DNA of 64,000 bases from Sphaerulina vaccinii (Eukaryota > Ascomycota > Dothideomycetes > Mycosphaerellales > Mycosphaerellaceae): positions 62,001 to 126,000 of the forward strand of contig JAKUDP010000017.1 of the NCBI GenBank assembly GCA_022570795.1. The letters run 5' to 3'. The notes beneath the pieces were generated by a model. It searched no databases. It was given only the letters and a program-made list of their open reading frames with translations, and had not been told where the DNA came from. A program made the position numbers and the translations under genes. Shown here in pieces: positions 12,601 to 22,975 of the stretch. Position 1 is the first letter of the stretch, and each line of letters opens with the position of its first letter.

Positions 12601-13992
12601 CATCTCTTCAGTTGAACTTTGGTCGTCAGCTAAACTATTGTCGGCATCTGATTCATCCTTATCAGAGTCCTCCTCCACGGGCCAGAACTTCGTAACGGAA
12701 GCCACAGTCAACGTCTTACACATATCGGTGTCAGAATCAAGCAAGAAAGCTTTCCCATCAACATCAATGACCTTAACAACTCTCTCGACTCCAGAAGCAA
12801 AGAATGGCTCGAGCTGCTCGAAGACCGCCTGCACGAAGTGTGCGAACAACATCTCGATCGATGATCTCCATGGCGCGACCAAAGGCTCGTTATGACTGGC
12901 AAGTGTAATTCCGTTCTCTTTAGTGGCAAAGATATGAGCTGAAAGAATAGGCTCGCCATCTTGCTCGAACTTAGGCACGAACAGCCATTGGTAGCGATCA
13001 TGCGCCTTGCAGATCTCACAGTGCTCTGGCTCAGTCGAGCAGTCCTCACCTAGAAGCAGAATGTTACGATCATCGTTGAGTGGTCCAGTCGCCTTCTCGG
13101 GGGTGTGTTGCTCCTCAGTGAAGTCCGCGCCAGAGTCGCTCTTGGAGCTTGGATGGTCATGATCAGCTTTATCGCCAGCAGATGCGACATGTTCATTTTG
13201 GTCTGAGTCTCTATCGTCGCTGTCGCCACTGATCTGGTCTGCCGATGCCTTGTGGTCGGTATCTAGGGCTTCTTCGGAGTGAGTCTCAGCATCAGCCTCC
13301 ACGTCCGATCCAGAGTCGTCTGTTTCCTCGTCATCGCTATAATCTGCGTCCAGTTCGGATGCAATGAGAACCTTCGCCCTTTCTCTCTCAAAAATCTGAT
13401 GTTCAGCGCTGGTCTGCGCATCCCAAAGCCAACTGTACTTTACATCTTCTTCTTGCCCGCACAACCTGCAAACGTGGTGAGAGACGACCTTCTCTCCATC
13501 GGCTTTGGAATTGCTCTTTTGCTTGTCAACTGCTTCCGCAGCCAGTTTCCAGATCTCAGGCAGCCCTTCTGCTGGCCACTCCCAGTCTGCGAACCGCGCA
13601 ACTACAGGCCAAGGTCCAGCTTCTGGTTGTTTCCTACGATCGATCACCTCGTCTGCAACACTATCAGCAACAGTTGGCAGATGGAAGTAGTAGTCTTTTC
13701 GTCTCAAGACGCCATCATGATCAGGGACAACAGGCTTGGGATGATCCTGTGTGAGGCTGAGGTAGCCATCCCAGCAATTGCCAGCTATGATGCAACCCGC
13801 TAGTCTCAACGTCTCAGCATGTATGCCACCATTTGGGTCGTCCGGGGCTTGAAGTGTAAGAATGATGTTGCTTGAATCTGGATAGCCGGGGTGGCGAAGG
13901 TTGACGATCTGCATGATGCGATCTCGCACACCGATTGCCGCAGATTGTCCTTGGCAGCTTAACAGTCCCTTGTCATTGTTATTGACAGTCAT
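9671..13992 (-). pseudogene. large ZZ-finger plus HET-domain (heterokaryon incompatibility type) gene, frameshifted by a 20-bp duplication
   Basis: A 1103-codon frame (13992-10681) and a 334-codon frame (10675-9671) are two halves of one gene. The break is a perfect 20-bp tandem duplication at 10671-10710. Removing one copy would make the frame continuous at 1434 codons, stop included. In order: N-terminal Cys pairs (CRLCG, CEICK), a very acidic Asp/Glu/Ser linker, a ZZ zinc finger (CDGCEGEVFDTRYKCLDCD) near residue 600, and a HET domain with ALSYCWA, RRLWIDSICINQ and TIVWLGEE. The second half ends with the usual HET C-terminal fold (GGATPYILR, EAYVHGIM). HET proteins mediate non-self recognition and cell death in filamentous fungi. 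As written the product loses its C-terminal third. A phased allele or assembly error remains possible. Confidence 0.85.
10671..10710. repeat. perfect 20-bp tandem duplication
   Basis: The 20-base unit GGCACCAGATCTATATCGGA at 10671-10690 is repeated exactly at 10691-10710 and followed by GGCA. Its length is not a multiple of three and it sits inside the HET coding sequence, so it shifts the frame. Confidence 0.95.
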
Positions 13993-14302
13993 GCATTGAG
14001 GGTTCGACGTGTTTTGTGTGACATGAGGTGTGTGACAGCTGTTGTATCTTTGCTGTAGCAGTAATTAGTGAGGCGACTAGACCTGTGTTTCAGCCGCAGC
14101 TGAGCTCGAACTCGCGCTAGATACGCGCTAGCAACGCCACTCTCGGCCGTACGCACAATACAGCGAGATGCACAGCGTCCAAGGCTCGAAGGATCCGGTC
14201 GTTGCCGGTACACACTGGCTTCACTCCGGGCTGCGTAGAGGGCAGTAATTGCGAGAGAGATATTGGACACGGGAGAGACAGGTTGCATGGGCTGTATCAC
14301 GA
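13993..14302. other. short intergenic spacer
   Basis: About 310 bp lies between the HET gene start and the 3' end of the next minus-strand gene. Only short frames occur. It must hold the HET promoter and the neighbour's 3' UTR. Confidence 0.5.
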
Positions 14303-15889
14303 TCAGTACCAAGGTCTCTCCCTCCCATCAGCATCCATCAGCGTGGCCTTGGGACTGTCTAAACCAAGATATTCTCCAGCCGCAATAACAGCAGCGAAGA
14401 ACCCCAAAGCTGTGATGACCCAGCTAGCGATCGAAAATCCAGTCGAAAAGTCATTATCCATTGCGAATCCATATCCCAACGCGGCACCAAGACTGATCGC
14501 AATGGCCACGAACAAGCCCATATAGATCTTCGTGCTGTCGAAAGTCTCCTTGACATCGATGTCAATGACAGCTCCAGCTTCGATCAATTCTTCAAGACGA
14601 GATACCCAGCGGATCTGGGGTCGTTCATCGACTTCGCGTGGTTTCCCGGTCAAGGTGCTGTAGAAGACTGAACGTTTCATGCAGAGTCGTCGAAGCTGAT
14701 TCATAAAGGAGTTGCGGGTCATGGGATTGTCTCGAAAGGTGATAGGCTTGCGATCAGTGCGCAACCAGGCTCCAGTGGATGGATATCTGACATCCGGAAA
14801 TGCATGAAACTGTATGAAGTACACGAAGGAGATCTTCTTGTACGCTGTCAACTTCTGGACGATTCCGACCTTGGCAGTCTTCAGACTTCGGTACTGCTCG
14901 TTGAGTTTGCGCGCGAAGACGATGTCTGTCCACGTGCCTGAGCGATAGGGAAAGCTGTCGCTGGAGTAGCGTTCGCCGTGGCGAGTGAGGACGAGTCGGA
15001 GCTGGAGTTCGTACTTCTCTTCGCTTGAGTTCCAGACTGCTGCTCTATCCCAGATTGCTGTCTTATATGGTGCACGCATTATGTAGTCATAGCGCTTGCC
15101 GGGTCGGCCGAGTGGACGACTGTATATTCTTTGCGGCCGTTCTGGTGATGGAGAGTCTGCATAGCCTGCTGTTGGTCGTGGAGGCCTCGGAGGTGATCCC
15201 GGCGGAGGCGGATTGAAGCTCATAGGAACAGCTTCAGGATATGGAAATGTTTCTGGTGGCAGTGGTGGAAGCTCATAGATAGCAGCGTGTCCAACTCCAT
15301 ACTCGTGGTTAAGACCCATAGTCGTAGTGTGAGGCAGAAGAGTATCGTCAAATCCATCGTAGTAATCGTCCAACATCTCATTCGCATTCTGATCGAGACC
15401 ATGATTCTCAGGTGTAGCAGGTCCAGTTGCATAGTGCCTGCTCGGTCGGCGTTTCTTGTCTCCTCTCCCCTCGACATATGATATGCGAGGTTCCAAGCCA
15501 GGTTTCTCAGTGCTCGAAATACGAAGTTCATGTGGTCGAGATTTGCCACTTCTGCCAGCCTTCGTGCCAAGTCCTTCAATCGTAAGCTTAGGCTCGACAC
15601 GCCTGACATGCTTCGAGCGTTTTTTGTGAGCTGGACCGCCGTCTGTAGTATGCTTGATGCCATAGAACTGCTCGATTCGCGCCGTAGGCTCTATAGGCTG
15701 AGTACGATGTGATCGTCCTGGGTTGACTTCATGGACCACGGGCCTAATGGATTCTCGAGGCCCGCGGATCTCTATATGGTCTCTCGCTGGCCTTGGCTCC
15801 GCTGGGACGATCTGGGAGTCAGGATCTCTCGCGATATGGACCTCCTTTCGCGCGATCTCCTCTTCGGAGCCTGACTCATAGTACTCCAT
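14303..15889 (-). CDS. uncharacterised protein with two C-terminal membrane segments
   Basis: A single exon of 528 codons reads from the ATG at 15889 (MEYYESGSEEEIARKE). The longer frame upstream starts only at TTG. The first 250 residues are polar, basic and proline-rich. A globular middle follows (RLVLTRHGERYSSDSFPYRS), then RPQIRWVSRLEELIEAG, then two TM helices (MGLFVAIAISLGAALGYGF and SWVITALGFFAAVIAAGEY) near the C-terminus. The tail MDNDFSTGFSIASW between the helices looks conserved, but I cannot name the family. It lies in the same orientation as the HET gene, 310 bp downstream-facing, so the two may have separate promoters. Confidence 0.7.
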   Translation of the reverse strand: MEYYESGSEEEIARKEVHIARDPDSQIVPAEPRPARDHIEIRGPRESIRPVVHEVNPGRSHRTQPIEPTARIEQFYGIKHTTDGGPAHKKRSKHVRRVEPKLTIEGLGTKAGRSGKSRPHELRISSTEKPGLEPRISYVEGRGDKKRRPSRHYATGPATPENHGLDQNANEMLDDYYDGFDDTLLPHTTTMGLNHEYGVGHAAIYELPPLPPETFPYPEAVPMSFNPPPPGSPPRPPRPTAGYADSPSPERPQRIYSRPLGRPGKRYDYIMRAPYKTAIWDRAAVWNSSEEKYELQLRLVLTRHGERYSSDSFPYRSGTWTDIVFARKLNEQYRSLKTAKVGIVQKLTAYKKISFVYFIQFHAFPDVRYPSTGAWLRTDRKPITFRDNPMTRNSFMNQLRRLCMKRSVFYSTLTGKPREVDERPQIRWVSRLEELIEAGAVIDIDVKETFDSTKIYMGLFVAIAISLGAALGYGFAMDNDFSTGFSIASWVITALGFFAAVIAAGEYLGLDSPKATLMDADGRERPWY

Positions 15890-16626
15890 TGCGTTGGTAA
15901 GAAGTCGAAAGCCCAATTGGCACTCTCAGCTTTGCCCAACTTGGCCAGTTAGATCATCCGTCACGGTATTGTCTTTGTTGCCATCACATCTCCATGAAGA
16001 TGAGGTCTCGGACATTGATCTCCTATAAGTCCAAGGAGATGCTGCTGATATCAGCGGCATGAAAAACATCTGTCTCGCACTGTGTACAATACTTAGGCTG
16101 CTATTCCGCCGACGTCCTACGAACATTAGTGTGCGGCTGAAATGGTGATCATGCACCTCGACCTCGCTTGAGATCGGCGTGGAGGTCCACGGGTATTGAA
16201 CGCCATGGCGCATTGTCCAAGGCGCCCATCAAACATCGCTTCAATAGTGGTACAAGCGCCATGTCCGTGAGTAGTCACGCGAGGACGAGATGGAGATGGA
16301 AATGGAGATGAAGTGGGGGTGAAGAAGAGGTCCAAGTTCACGGCTGAAGTCAGTTTCGTGAGAGGCTGCTGCTGCGACTTCTGTCCGTCCAAAACATCCC
16401 ACAGCTTTGTTGGGGAAGGCGCGACCCGACGTCTTCACTTCGCGTCTCCCTTCGTTCACCTCGACAACGCGTCACCAGAGACTTGTCTTTGACCAGAAGC
16501 TTCGCCACAGCACATATTTGCTCCAGCACACAAGATTGTTTGCTGAACAGTTTCAACCACTCCAGACGTGGCACTAACACAGAGCACGATAACAGCATCA
16601 CAGATTCCCATCACGAACACCATAAC
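15890..16626. other. divergent intergenic region
   Basis: This region separates the minus-strand two-TM gene from the plus-strand La/Arb1 gene and should hold both promoters. The frame upstream of 16627 is open from a TTG but has poor protein character, so it is read as 5' leader. Confidence 0.45.
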
Positions 16627-18783
16627 ATGGCTTCACCTCTACGGAACGTGACGGATGCAGTCAAGCATACCGCGCAGTCTGTGGTTGAAAAAGTCGCATC
16701 TCTCACCATCGGTACCCACTCAGCACACAACGGCGATGTCGAGCAGAGCCCAGTCAAGACAGACGAGGAGAACTCGACCACGGTAAGCGCCAAGGCTACA
16801 GACAAGACTGAGACGCCGGACATGATCCCAGAACCCGTCAAGGGCAAAGAGAACGTAGAGCCAGCTCAGGAGCCATTCGAGGAGGTTGAGTACAGCAATC
16901 AGCTGGCAGGTGAGAAACTCTTCAAGCCTTCGACAAGTGACGCCACAACAGATGTCCCAACACAGCAGCTTTCACAGCCGCCATCGAGTCAAGAATCACA
17001 AGCAGCACAGTCGCTCTTACAGCTCTCATTAGGCGAGGAGACGCAAGCAGCTCAGTCACTGCTACAGCTATCATCGAGCGAAGCAGCAGAGCCAGCACAG
17101 CCACAGCATCCCACCATCCACCAGCTTCCAGGTCTTCTCAATGGCGAGGAGCTTCATCCAAAGACCGAGGAGATCGTACGCCAAGTCGAGTGGTACTTCA
17201 GCGACGACAACTTGATCGGCGATGCTCATCTACTCGCACGTACTGGGCCTACCGGCGATAGCTGGGTGAGTCTCAACGAAATCCTTGGCTTCAAGAAGAT
17301 GCGCCAGTTCAAGCCAAAGCTCAAGGTCAAGGCATCTGTCGCGACTAGTGAGCTTCTTGAAGTGCAGGGTAAGTTCATTCGCCGCAAGGTACCCCTCACG
17401 AAGCAGATCAGAGTCAAGCCACAAATCAGTGCCAAGCGCGAGCGCGATACCATTCTTGTCGAGAAGCCATGGATGACCAAGGGTATGCTTCAGCCATCTG
17501 GCTTCGAGGAGTATGCGACAGAAGGTCCTCTTACTCCAGCAGAGTTCACACTTGAGCGAAGACTTTTCGATCCTGAGGAAGCCTTCACAACGCGCATCGA
17601 GTACGCGGCCAACAGATTCATGAACCGGAAGAAGATGCATCAAGCAAGCGCCAACATCTTCAGCAAGTTCATGTACTTTGGAGGCTTCGCAGCTAACACG
17701 CACATGTTCACCGGTGGCATTAGCAAGAAGGAGCTCGAGGAGTATGACCAGGACCAGATCCTCCAGATGACAGCGAAAATCGGAGTCGCTGAGAACGTTG
17801 TTGATGGTCTCGATGAGTATTCAGAGGCTCCCGGATCGTGGGTGGTCGACTTCGAAGGCATGGCCAAGGCCTTCTTCTCTTCCGAGTTCCTACAGCGCTT
17901 CGACTGGTCCGACGAAAAGGTCGTCCACGAGACCACGAACGTCATCCGCAAGTTCTACGAGTACCTCTTGTACCACGACGCCTGTCCAGAGTACGAAGAC
18001 GACATCCGCGACGCTCTCGACGTCCTCGACCTTGCCAACGAGGAGATCCCGAAGCTCGCTAACGTCAGTGTCGACATGCCAGGCAGCTTCAACACAGCTG
18101 CTTCAACCTTACACGGCGGCTACCAGGCTCAGATCCGTCCTTACGACACCACTGCTGACTGGGTCAATCAAGGTGACCCCGTCGGCCTCAGCGACAAAGA
18201 TGCTTGGACGATCTTCGCCTCTGGTATTCTGGCACATGGCACTGACGAGCAAGTCGACGACATTCATCAGGCGCATGACGAGAATGTAGTTCCAAAAGTC
18301 ATCACCGAAGAAGATATCGGTCTCGAAATCGTGCGCATTGAGCCGATGTCAGCAGAAGCCAAGTCCATCTACGGAAACGATCGCATCAAGGGTACCTTCA
18401 TCAAGCCAACTGGCAAGCTGCACTGTAAGCGCTGGTATCACCCCGGAGCTGCTCCCAGAGATCTTCCTGTTGCGGTCATGGCAGAGGAGAAGCGCCAGAA
18501 GGGCAAGAAGTATGAGTTTGTGGTTGAGGAACATGTTCTGAAGAACTGTGTGGTGGGCATGAAGATGGAGGCAAATGTCAGTCAGCTGGAGAATGGCTTC
18601 ACGTGGCTTGATGTCGTGACGAATGTCTATCCGAGCTTCTTCACCTGGACTCTCAACGAGCGTATGCGGGAGTGGAAGCAGCCTGGTCCACCGAAGAGCT
18701 GGATGCAGCGAGTGAGTGGTAAGGGAGAAGCTGAGGAGGGACAGGAGACAGGTGAGGGAGGAGATGGTTTGGATGAGGATTGA
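16627..18783 (+). CDS. La-motif plus Arb1-domain protein (Argonaute siRNA chaperone subunit-like)
   Basis: An intronless frame of 718 aa starts at ATG 16627 (MASPLRNVTDAVKHTAQSVV). Residues 1-165 are polar and Gln-rich, with a short repeat (two copies around ETQAAQSLLQLS). Residues about 175-265 form a La motif: KTEEIVRQVEWYFSDDNL, DSWVSLNEILGFKKMRQ, then FIRRKVPL. The remainder resembles Arb1: GFEEYATEGPLTPAEF, the FMNRKKMHQASANIFSKFMYFGG block, and near the end NGFTWLDVVTNVYPSFFTW. In fission yeast Arb1 acts in the ARC complex that holds duplex siRNA on Argonaute during heterochromatin formation. La motifs bind RNA 3' ends, so the fusion suggests an RNA-handling role; that is inference. The acidic Gly-rich tail is disordered. 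Confidence 0.8.
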   Translation: MASPLRNVTDAVKHTAQSVVEKVASLTIGTHSAHNGDVEQSPVKTDEENSTTVSAKATDKTETPDMIPEPVKGKENVEPAQEPFEEVEYSNQLAGEKLFKPSTSDATTDVPTQQLSQPPSSQESQAAQSLLQLSLGEETQAAQSLLQLSSSEAAEPAQPQHPTIHQLPGLLNGEELHPKTEEIVRQVEWYFSDDNLIGDAHLLARTGPTGDSWVSLNEILGFKKMRQFKPKLKVKASVATSELLEVQGKFIRRKVPLTKQIRVKPQISAKRERDTILVEKPWMTKGMLQPSGFEEYATEGPLTPAEFTLERRLFDPEEAFTTRIEYAANRFMNRKKMHQASANIFSKFMYFGGFAANTHMFTGGISKKELEEYDQDQILQMTAKIGVAENVVDGLDEYSEAPGSWVVDFEGMAKAFFSSEFLQRFDWSDEKVVHETTNVIRKFYEYLLYHDACPEYEDDIRDALDVLDLANEEIPKLANVSVDMPGSFNTAASTLHGGYQAQIRPYDTTADWVNQGDPVGLSDKDAWTIFASGILAHGTDEQVDDIHQAHDENVVPKVITEEDIGLEIVRIEPMSAEAKSIYGNDRIKGTFIKPTGKLHCKRWYHPGAAPRDLPVAVMAEEKRQKGKKYEFVVEEHVLKNCVVGMKMEANVSQLENGFTWLDVVTNVYPSFFTWTLNERMREWKQPGPPKSWMQRVSGKGEAEEGQETGEGGDGLDED

Positions 18784-19233
18784 GAGGTTATGGTCTGGAA
18801 TGAAGTCCGATGAGTGCTTCAGGGAAGGATAAGTCCTCTTCTCAGCGAGGTAGGTTGGGCGATCCTCTTGGGTCTCCTGCTTGCTCAACGAGCTGTCGCT
18901 TTGTAATAGGTCCGGACATTGAGACAGCTACGATTCTGTCTCTGGACTCTCGATCTGGATTCTGACAAAAGCGATGTGGTATGTAGCTCGATATGAGTGG
19001 TATGGATTGACAGGGTGCAATAGCCGAGCGATCATCGGCTCCGATTCTCGGGACCCTTCTTCTTCCCCACTTGCGTCACAGCTCCAATGGGCACGCCTTT
19101 CGACAGCAGCTTACAAACAACACCAACAAAGTTACAAAACTCGGCCGATGGTATAACCTCCTCCGCGTGCTCATATACCACATCTGCCTTTCAGATATAC
19201 CACATCTGCCTTTAAGATCAACTGATATAGCTC
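18784..19233. other. promoter region of the quinone oxidoreductase gene
   Basis: No supported gene. It includes the 3' side of the La/Arb1 gene and the upstream region of the next gene, with the 22-bp tandem duplication directly before the ATG. Confidence 0.5.
19173..19216. repeat. 22-bp tandem duplication in a 5' leader
   Basis: ATATACCACATCTGCCTTTC followed by AG at 19173-19194 is repeated at 19195-19216 with one difference (TTTCAG versus TTTAAG). It ends 17 bp before the ATG at 19234, so it probably lies in the 5' UTR or core promoter. Confidence 0.9.
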
Positions 19234-20399
19234 ATGTCCTTTCGTAATACTTCCAGAAGAATCTTGACCTCCATACCAACACAACGAGCTGCAGCACTCT
19301 CGTCACAACTTCGAAGAACCATGGCGTCCTCCATTCCGAGTACCATGAAGGGCGTGATCATAAACAAGACCGGAGGCACAGAAGTCTTGGAATACAAGAC
19401 AGATCTACCTGTGCCTCAATTAAAGGAAGGTCAGATCCTGGTCAAGAATGATTATATTGGTATCAACTTCATCGATACGTAAGAAGCCCTATCCTCTACT
19501 CTCCCGCCCTTCAGCTCGTGAACACCTCACTAACCTTTCGTTCTGACTACAGCTACTTCCGCTCCGGCCTCTATCCCGCCCCCTCATTCCCCTACACCCT
19601 CGGCCGCGAAGCAGAAGGCACCATAGTCTCCACTGCCCCCTCAGGAGAACTCTACAACTTAAAAATCGGAGACAAAGCAGTCTGGATGGCCGAGGGCGCT
19701 TACGCAGAATACACAGCCGTGCCCGCAGCGAAAGCCGTCCGCGTACCCAGCGATATGGATCCTAAAATCGGCGCAGCAGCACTACTTCAAGGACTCACGG
19801 CTCTGACTCTGATTAGAGAGGCACATCATGTCAAGAAAGGAGATTGGGTCCTCGTACACGCCGCTGCGGGAGGTACGGGGTTGTGGCTATGTCAGTTGTT
19901 GAAAGCTGTCGGGGCGAATGTTATTGGTACTGCGTCTACGCCGGAGAAGGTGGAGTTGGCGAGTAAGGCTGGAGCGACGCATATGATCAATTACAGTAAA
20001 GAGGATGTTAAGAGCAAGGTTGATGAGTTGACCAAAGGAGCTGGTGTCATTGCAGTCTTCGATGGTGTTGGGAAGGATACTTTCGATCTTTCACTGGACT
20101 GTCTCGCCAGAAAGGGTTCTTTGATATCTTTTGGAAACGCATCTGGAGCCGTGCCTCCTGTGGCTATTGCGAGACTTTCGGCGAAAAATGCGAGGCTGAT
20201 GAGGCCTACGTTGTTTGGATATCTCGTTACGAGGGAGGAGTTCGAACACTACGTGAATGAGCTTTTCGATTTCGTGCTCAAGGATAAGCTCGATGTGAGG
20301 ATTCACGAAGTATATCCTTTGAGTCAAGTGGCGAGAGCACATGAGGATTTGCAGGGGAGGAAGACTACTGGGAAGCTGTTGTTGGATCCTAGTAAGTAG
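19234..20399 (+). CDS. NADPH:quinone oxidoreductase (zeta-crystallin type)
   Basis: Exons 19234-19478 and 19553-20399 join through a GTAAGA..CTACAG intron to 363 aa. The MDR reductase fold is complete: N-terminal GroES-like half (MKGVIINKTGGTEVLEYK, GINFIDTYFRSGLYP), then the nucleotide-binding segment VLVHAAAGGTGLWLCQLLK with the AAGGxG loop. Zinc ligands are absent, as expected for this subfamily. Enzymes of this type reduce quinones with NADPH one electron at a time. Two starts are possible. The ATG at 19234 adds an Arg/Ser-rich presequence (RRILTSIPTQRAAALSSQLRR) typical of mitochondrial import. The ATG at 19321 would give a cytosolic form. Confidence 0.88.
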
Positions 20400-20688
20400 G
20401 CTGAGGAGATCACGATCACAGAGAAGGAAATGTAATGGTGTTCATGCCTCAGAATGGATAATGATGTTATGTCCCGACGTCATGTGGTGCAATCAGAACG
20501 AACAGGTCCCAGGAACGCTTTAACTGTCTCTGTTGACATGCATTCCTCTAATCCGACCAACTGGAGCTACATACCACACCGCTTTCGTCAGAATCCAGAT
20601 TGGAAGTCCAGAGGCATGCTGGAGCTGTCTCTTCTGCTTGGTTCGCAACGCCTTCCTCTCCTTCACTCGTCATGCTTCGCAATGTCTA

Positions 20689-21576
20689 TCACATACCGAT
20701 GTCGTTGAAGTCCGGCTTCCTGATCGTTCCATCCCACCTCTCGTTCTTGTATGTATAGCCCTCCCAATACCCATCAGGACCGCCCCCGCCAACTGCCGGA
20801 TGAATCTCAGGACTGTCCCACCATGGATTGGTAGAGCAGCCATCATAGATGGCATCGCCAGATCTTGCCGAAGCGTCGCTACGGATGTGGACAGTGGCTG
20901 TTGAGTTCTCGTCGTATGCAAAGCGTCGGTTGCCAACCCATACGTCGTCTCCCCATCTCACGTTGTGACCAAGCTTGCAGATGGCATTGACTTCATCGCG
21001 AAAATAATGAACACGATCAGTCCTGTACCAGGCATTCTTCCAGTCAATCGCGATTTGACTATATCCGGGCGTAGTCTGAGGTACCATAGCCCATATATTG
21101 GACGCTTTACCATCCCAGATGGTCCCATTGCCTTCTCTGTCCTTGACCAGAGGGTATGTATAGACAGTGCCAGATGTATTGAGGAAGTGTACCGCTCGGA
21201 AGAATATGAGTTCAGTGTTGGAGGTGAATATACGCACATCAGGGTCGTTACCAGGGCTGGTAGAATAGATTCCAATGTTGCCGTTGTCGTGCAGCCGCAT
21301 GTAAGGTTGGTTGCCAGTCTTCATGTTGCCTCCACTCTGCATGGAGCCCCATATGAAGATGCCATTGCTGTCTCTGAGGGCGAGGTTACCATCGCCTTGC
21401 ATATAGGCCGTTTGCACATCCTTGTCCTGGGTCATGGTACCCCAGTAGAATTTCCCCTTGTACTCGAGACAGAAGTTGCCATCGTCTTGTAGTCTGAGGG
21501 TGAAGTTGCCGTTGCGAAGGCCTTGTCCTCTGCGTAGGACTTCATCAGTCCTGAGTATGTCGGAGTCCACTGGCAT
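20689..21576 (-). CDS. bulb-type (mannose-binding) lectin domain protein
   Basis: A single exon of 295 codons starts at ATG 21576 (MPVDSDILRTDEVLRRG). The slightly longer frame begins with TTG. The first 115 residues have the beta-prism repeats of bulb lectins: RLQDDGNFCLEYKG, MQGDGNLALRDSNG and RLHDNGNIGIYS are variants of the QxDxNxVxY sugar-binding motif. The C-terminal 180 residues have no recognised domain but are Trp-rich and Asn/Asp-rich. No signal peptide is visible, so the lectin may act in the cytosol. The role (carbohydrate binding, possibly defence or storage) is inference. Confidence 0.75.
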   Translation of the reverse strand: MPVDSDILRTDEVLRRGQGLRNGNFTLRLQDDGNFCLEYKGKFYWGTMTQDKDVQTAYMQGDGNLALRDSNGIFIWGSMQSGGNMKTGNQPYMRLHDNGNIGIYSTSPGNDPDVRIFTSNTELIFFRAVHFLNTSGTVYTYPLVKDREGNGTIWDGKASNIWAMVPQTTPGYSQIAIDWKNAWYRTDRVHYFRDEVNAICKLGHNVRWGDDVWVGNRRFAYDENSTATVHIRSDASARSGDAIYDGCSTNPWWDSPEIHPAVGGGGPDGYWEGYTYKNERWDGTIRKPDFNDIGM

Positions 21577-21856
21577 GATAGGCAACCTAGAATCCAAGCT
21601 TGTTGTTCGTCAGAACTCGAAAGTGGGGGATGCGGGCTTCTCGTACTTGTATTAAGGCTCAGGTTGGCATGTCCATGGCGCATAGCTGCAAGCCACACGA
21701 CTGTGGCTAGCTGAAGCCCATCTAGAAGCATACCTTGGCTCCGACATGCGGAGTCTTGGCTCAAGCTGGCCCAACGCACCACGACTTCGAACAGAATCTC
21801 TCGTTCTGACGGCAATGAAGGTGGTCTTGCAATCTTCCCTCAGCAGTCGTACAGCA

Positions 21857-22975
21857 TCATCGCAATCCGCCATGCAACTCTTCCCAGTTCTCTGGAAGCC
21901 TGTAGCCTGGAGGAACCACGTACTCGCCTCTGCAGCGACCAGGCGTGTCGCAACCAGCCAGATTACATCTTCCATACAGACGACAATAGCATGCTGCTGC
22001 TGTTGGACATGCTTGTGCATTCATACGTGCCAAGTCCATGTGGCCATTTGTCGAATCCATGAAGAGGATGTGCCATATGTATGAGAGTATTCTGCCGGCG
22101 GGGCCATCACCTGATGGCGCAGCACCATCGTCCAGAAGCCATTGCCGAAGAGCCACATACTCTTCTCGAGAATGTCGCCAGATATTCTCGCGAGCCACGG
22201 CGAATTGTGCGCAGCATTGAGCACGAACAGCGTCATTGCGCAAGAGACGTGCTTGCGATTGTTTCACGTCTACAGTACCTTCGAACAACATCTGCAATGT
22301 CTTAGGCAATGCAACATCAGAAACAGCTCTTCCGCTCCAAGGCTGCATCCGCGATGTGAAGAGTGTTTCGAGACTTCCTTGCGGTGGAGCTTCCTTGGGA
22401 TCACAAGTGGAAGCGCGCCAGTCGCAGCGCAGGTTCGCATAACCGTGTGGCTCCAGTGCGGAAGTCATATTCAGCATTCTAAGCAGTGCCGCATTGTCGT
22501 AGTCCGTTGCATCATTGTGCCACGCGAAACGAGATCCATGCACAAAGACTGCGCCTGCCTCGGGGATGTGTTCATAGTTGTCGATCAAGAAAGTCAAGTA
22601 AGCCATCGCTTCATGGCCACGGTTTTTAGGGACTTGCAGGTAGCCTTTGGTCGCAGCATGTTCCGTGTCGATCGTATAGATGCAGAGATGATATTGCGAG
22701 GCTAAGTTTGAGAGCCATCGTGTGTCGCCGCCATCAGCTGTGACTCGAGCGACCACGAGTGCCGGTTTATCGCTGCTGGATAGACCTGGACACAATCCAA
22801 GAGCCTCAGGGAGCTTGCTAGCCGTTGTCCTGTAGCGAACTTGGCTCCAGGCATATGTCTTGTCTCTTCTAGTCGGCTGCAAGTTGAGAACAAGCACTAC
22901 AGCCAGCAAGCATGCGAAGGCAAAGGCTTGTCCGTATGCAAAGTACTTCTTCGTAATGCGTCTCATCGTGATCAT
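21857..22975 (-). CDS. DUF3431 family protein, type II membrane or secreted
   Basis: A single exon of 372 aa. An N-terminal basic stretch and a hydrophobic helix (residues about 12-31, AYGQAFAFACLLAVVLVL) form a signal anchor, as in Golgi enzymes. The family core follows: ALVVARVTADGGDTRWLSNL, YTIDTE, VPKNRGHEAMAYLTFLIDNY, VFVHGSRFAWHNDATDYDN and YANLRCDW. The function of DUF3431 is not established; its layout resembles glycosyltransferases. The Cys-rich tail (ACYCRLYGRCNLAGCDTPGRC) is notable. The start is ATG 22975. Confidence 0.8.
   Translation of the reverse strand: MITMRRITKKYFAYGQAFAFACLLAVVLVLNLQPTRRDKTYAWSQVRYRTTASKLPEALGLCPGLSSSDKPALVVARVTADGGDTRWLSNLASQYHLCIYTIDTEHAATKGYLQVPKNRGHEAMAYLTFLIDNYEHIPEAGAVFVHGSRFAWHNDATDYDNAALLRMLNMTSALEPHGYANLRCDWRASTCDPKEAPPQGSLETLFTSRMQPWSGRAVSDVALPKTLQMLFEGTVDVKQSQARLLRNDAVRAQCCAQFAVARENIWRHSREEYVALRQWLLDDGAAPSGDGPAGRILSYIWHILFMDSTNGHMDLARMNAQACPTAAACYCRLYGRCNLAGCDTPGRCRGEYVVPPGYRLPENWEELHGGLR

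Noticed and set aside
12248..12895. 215-codon Ser-rich plus-strand frame
   Set aside because: Mirror image of the Asp/Glu-rich linker of the HET gene.
16483..16626. N-terminal extension of the La/Arb1 gene
   Set aside because: It begins at TTG and reads as 5' leader; the ATG at 16627 has better context and protein character.
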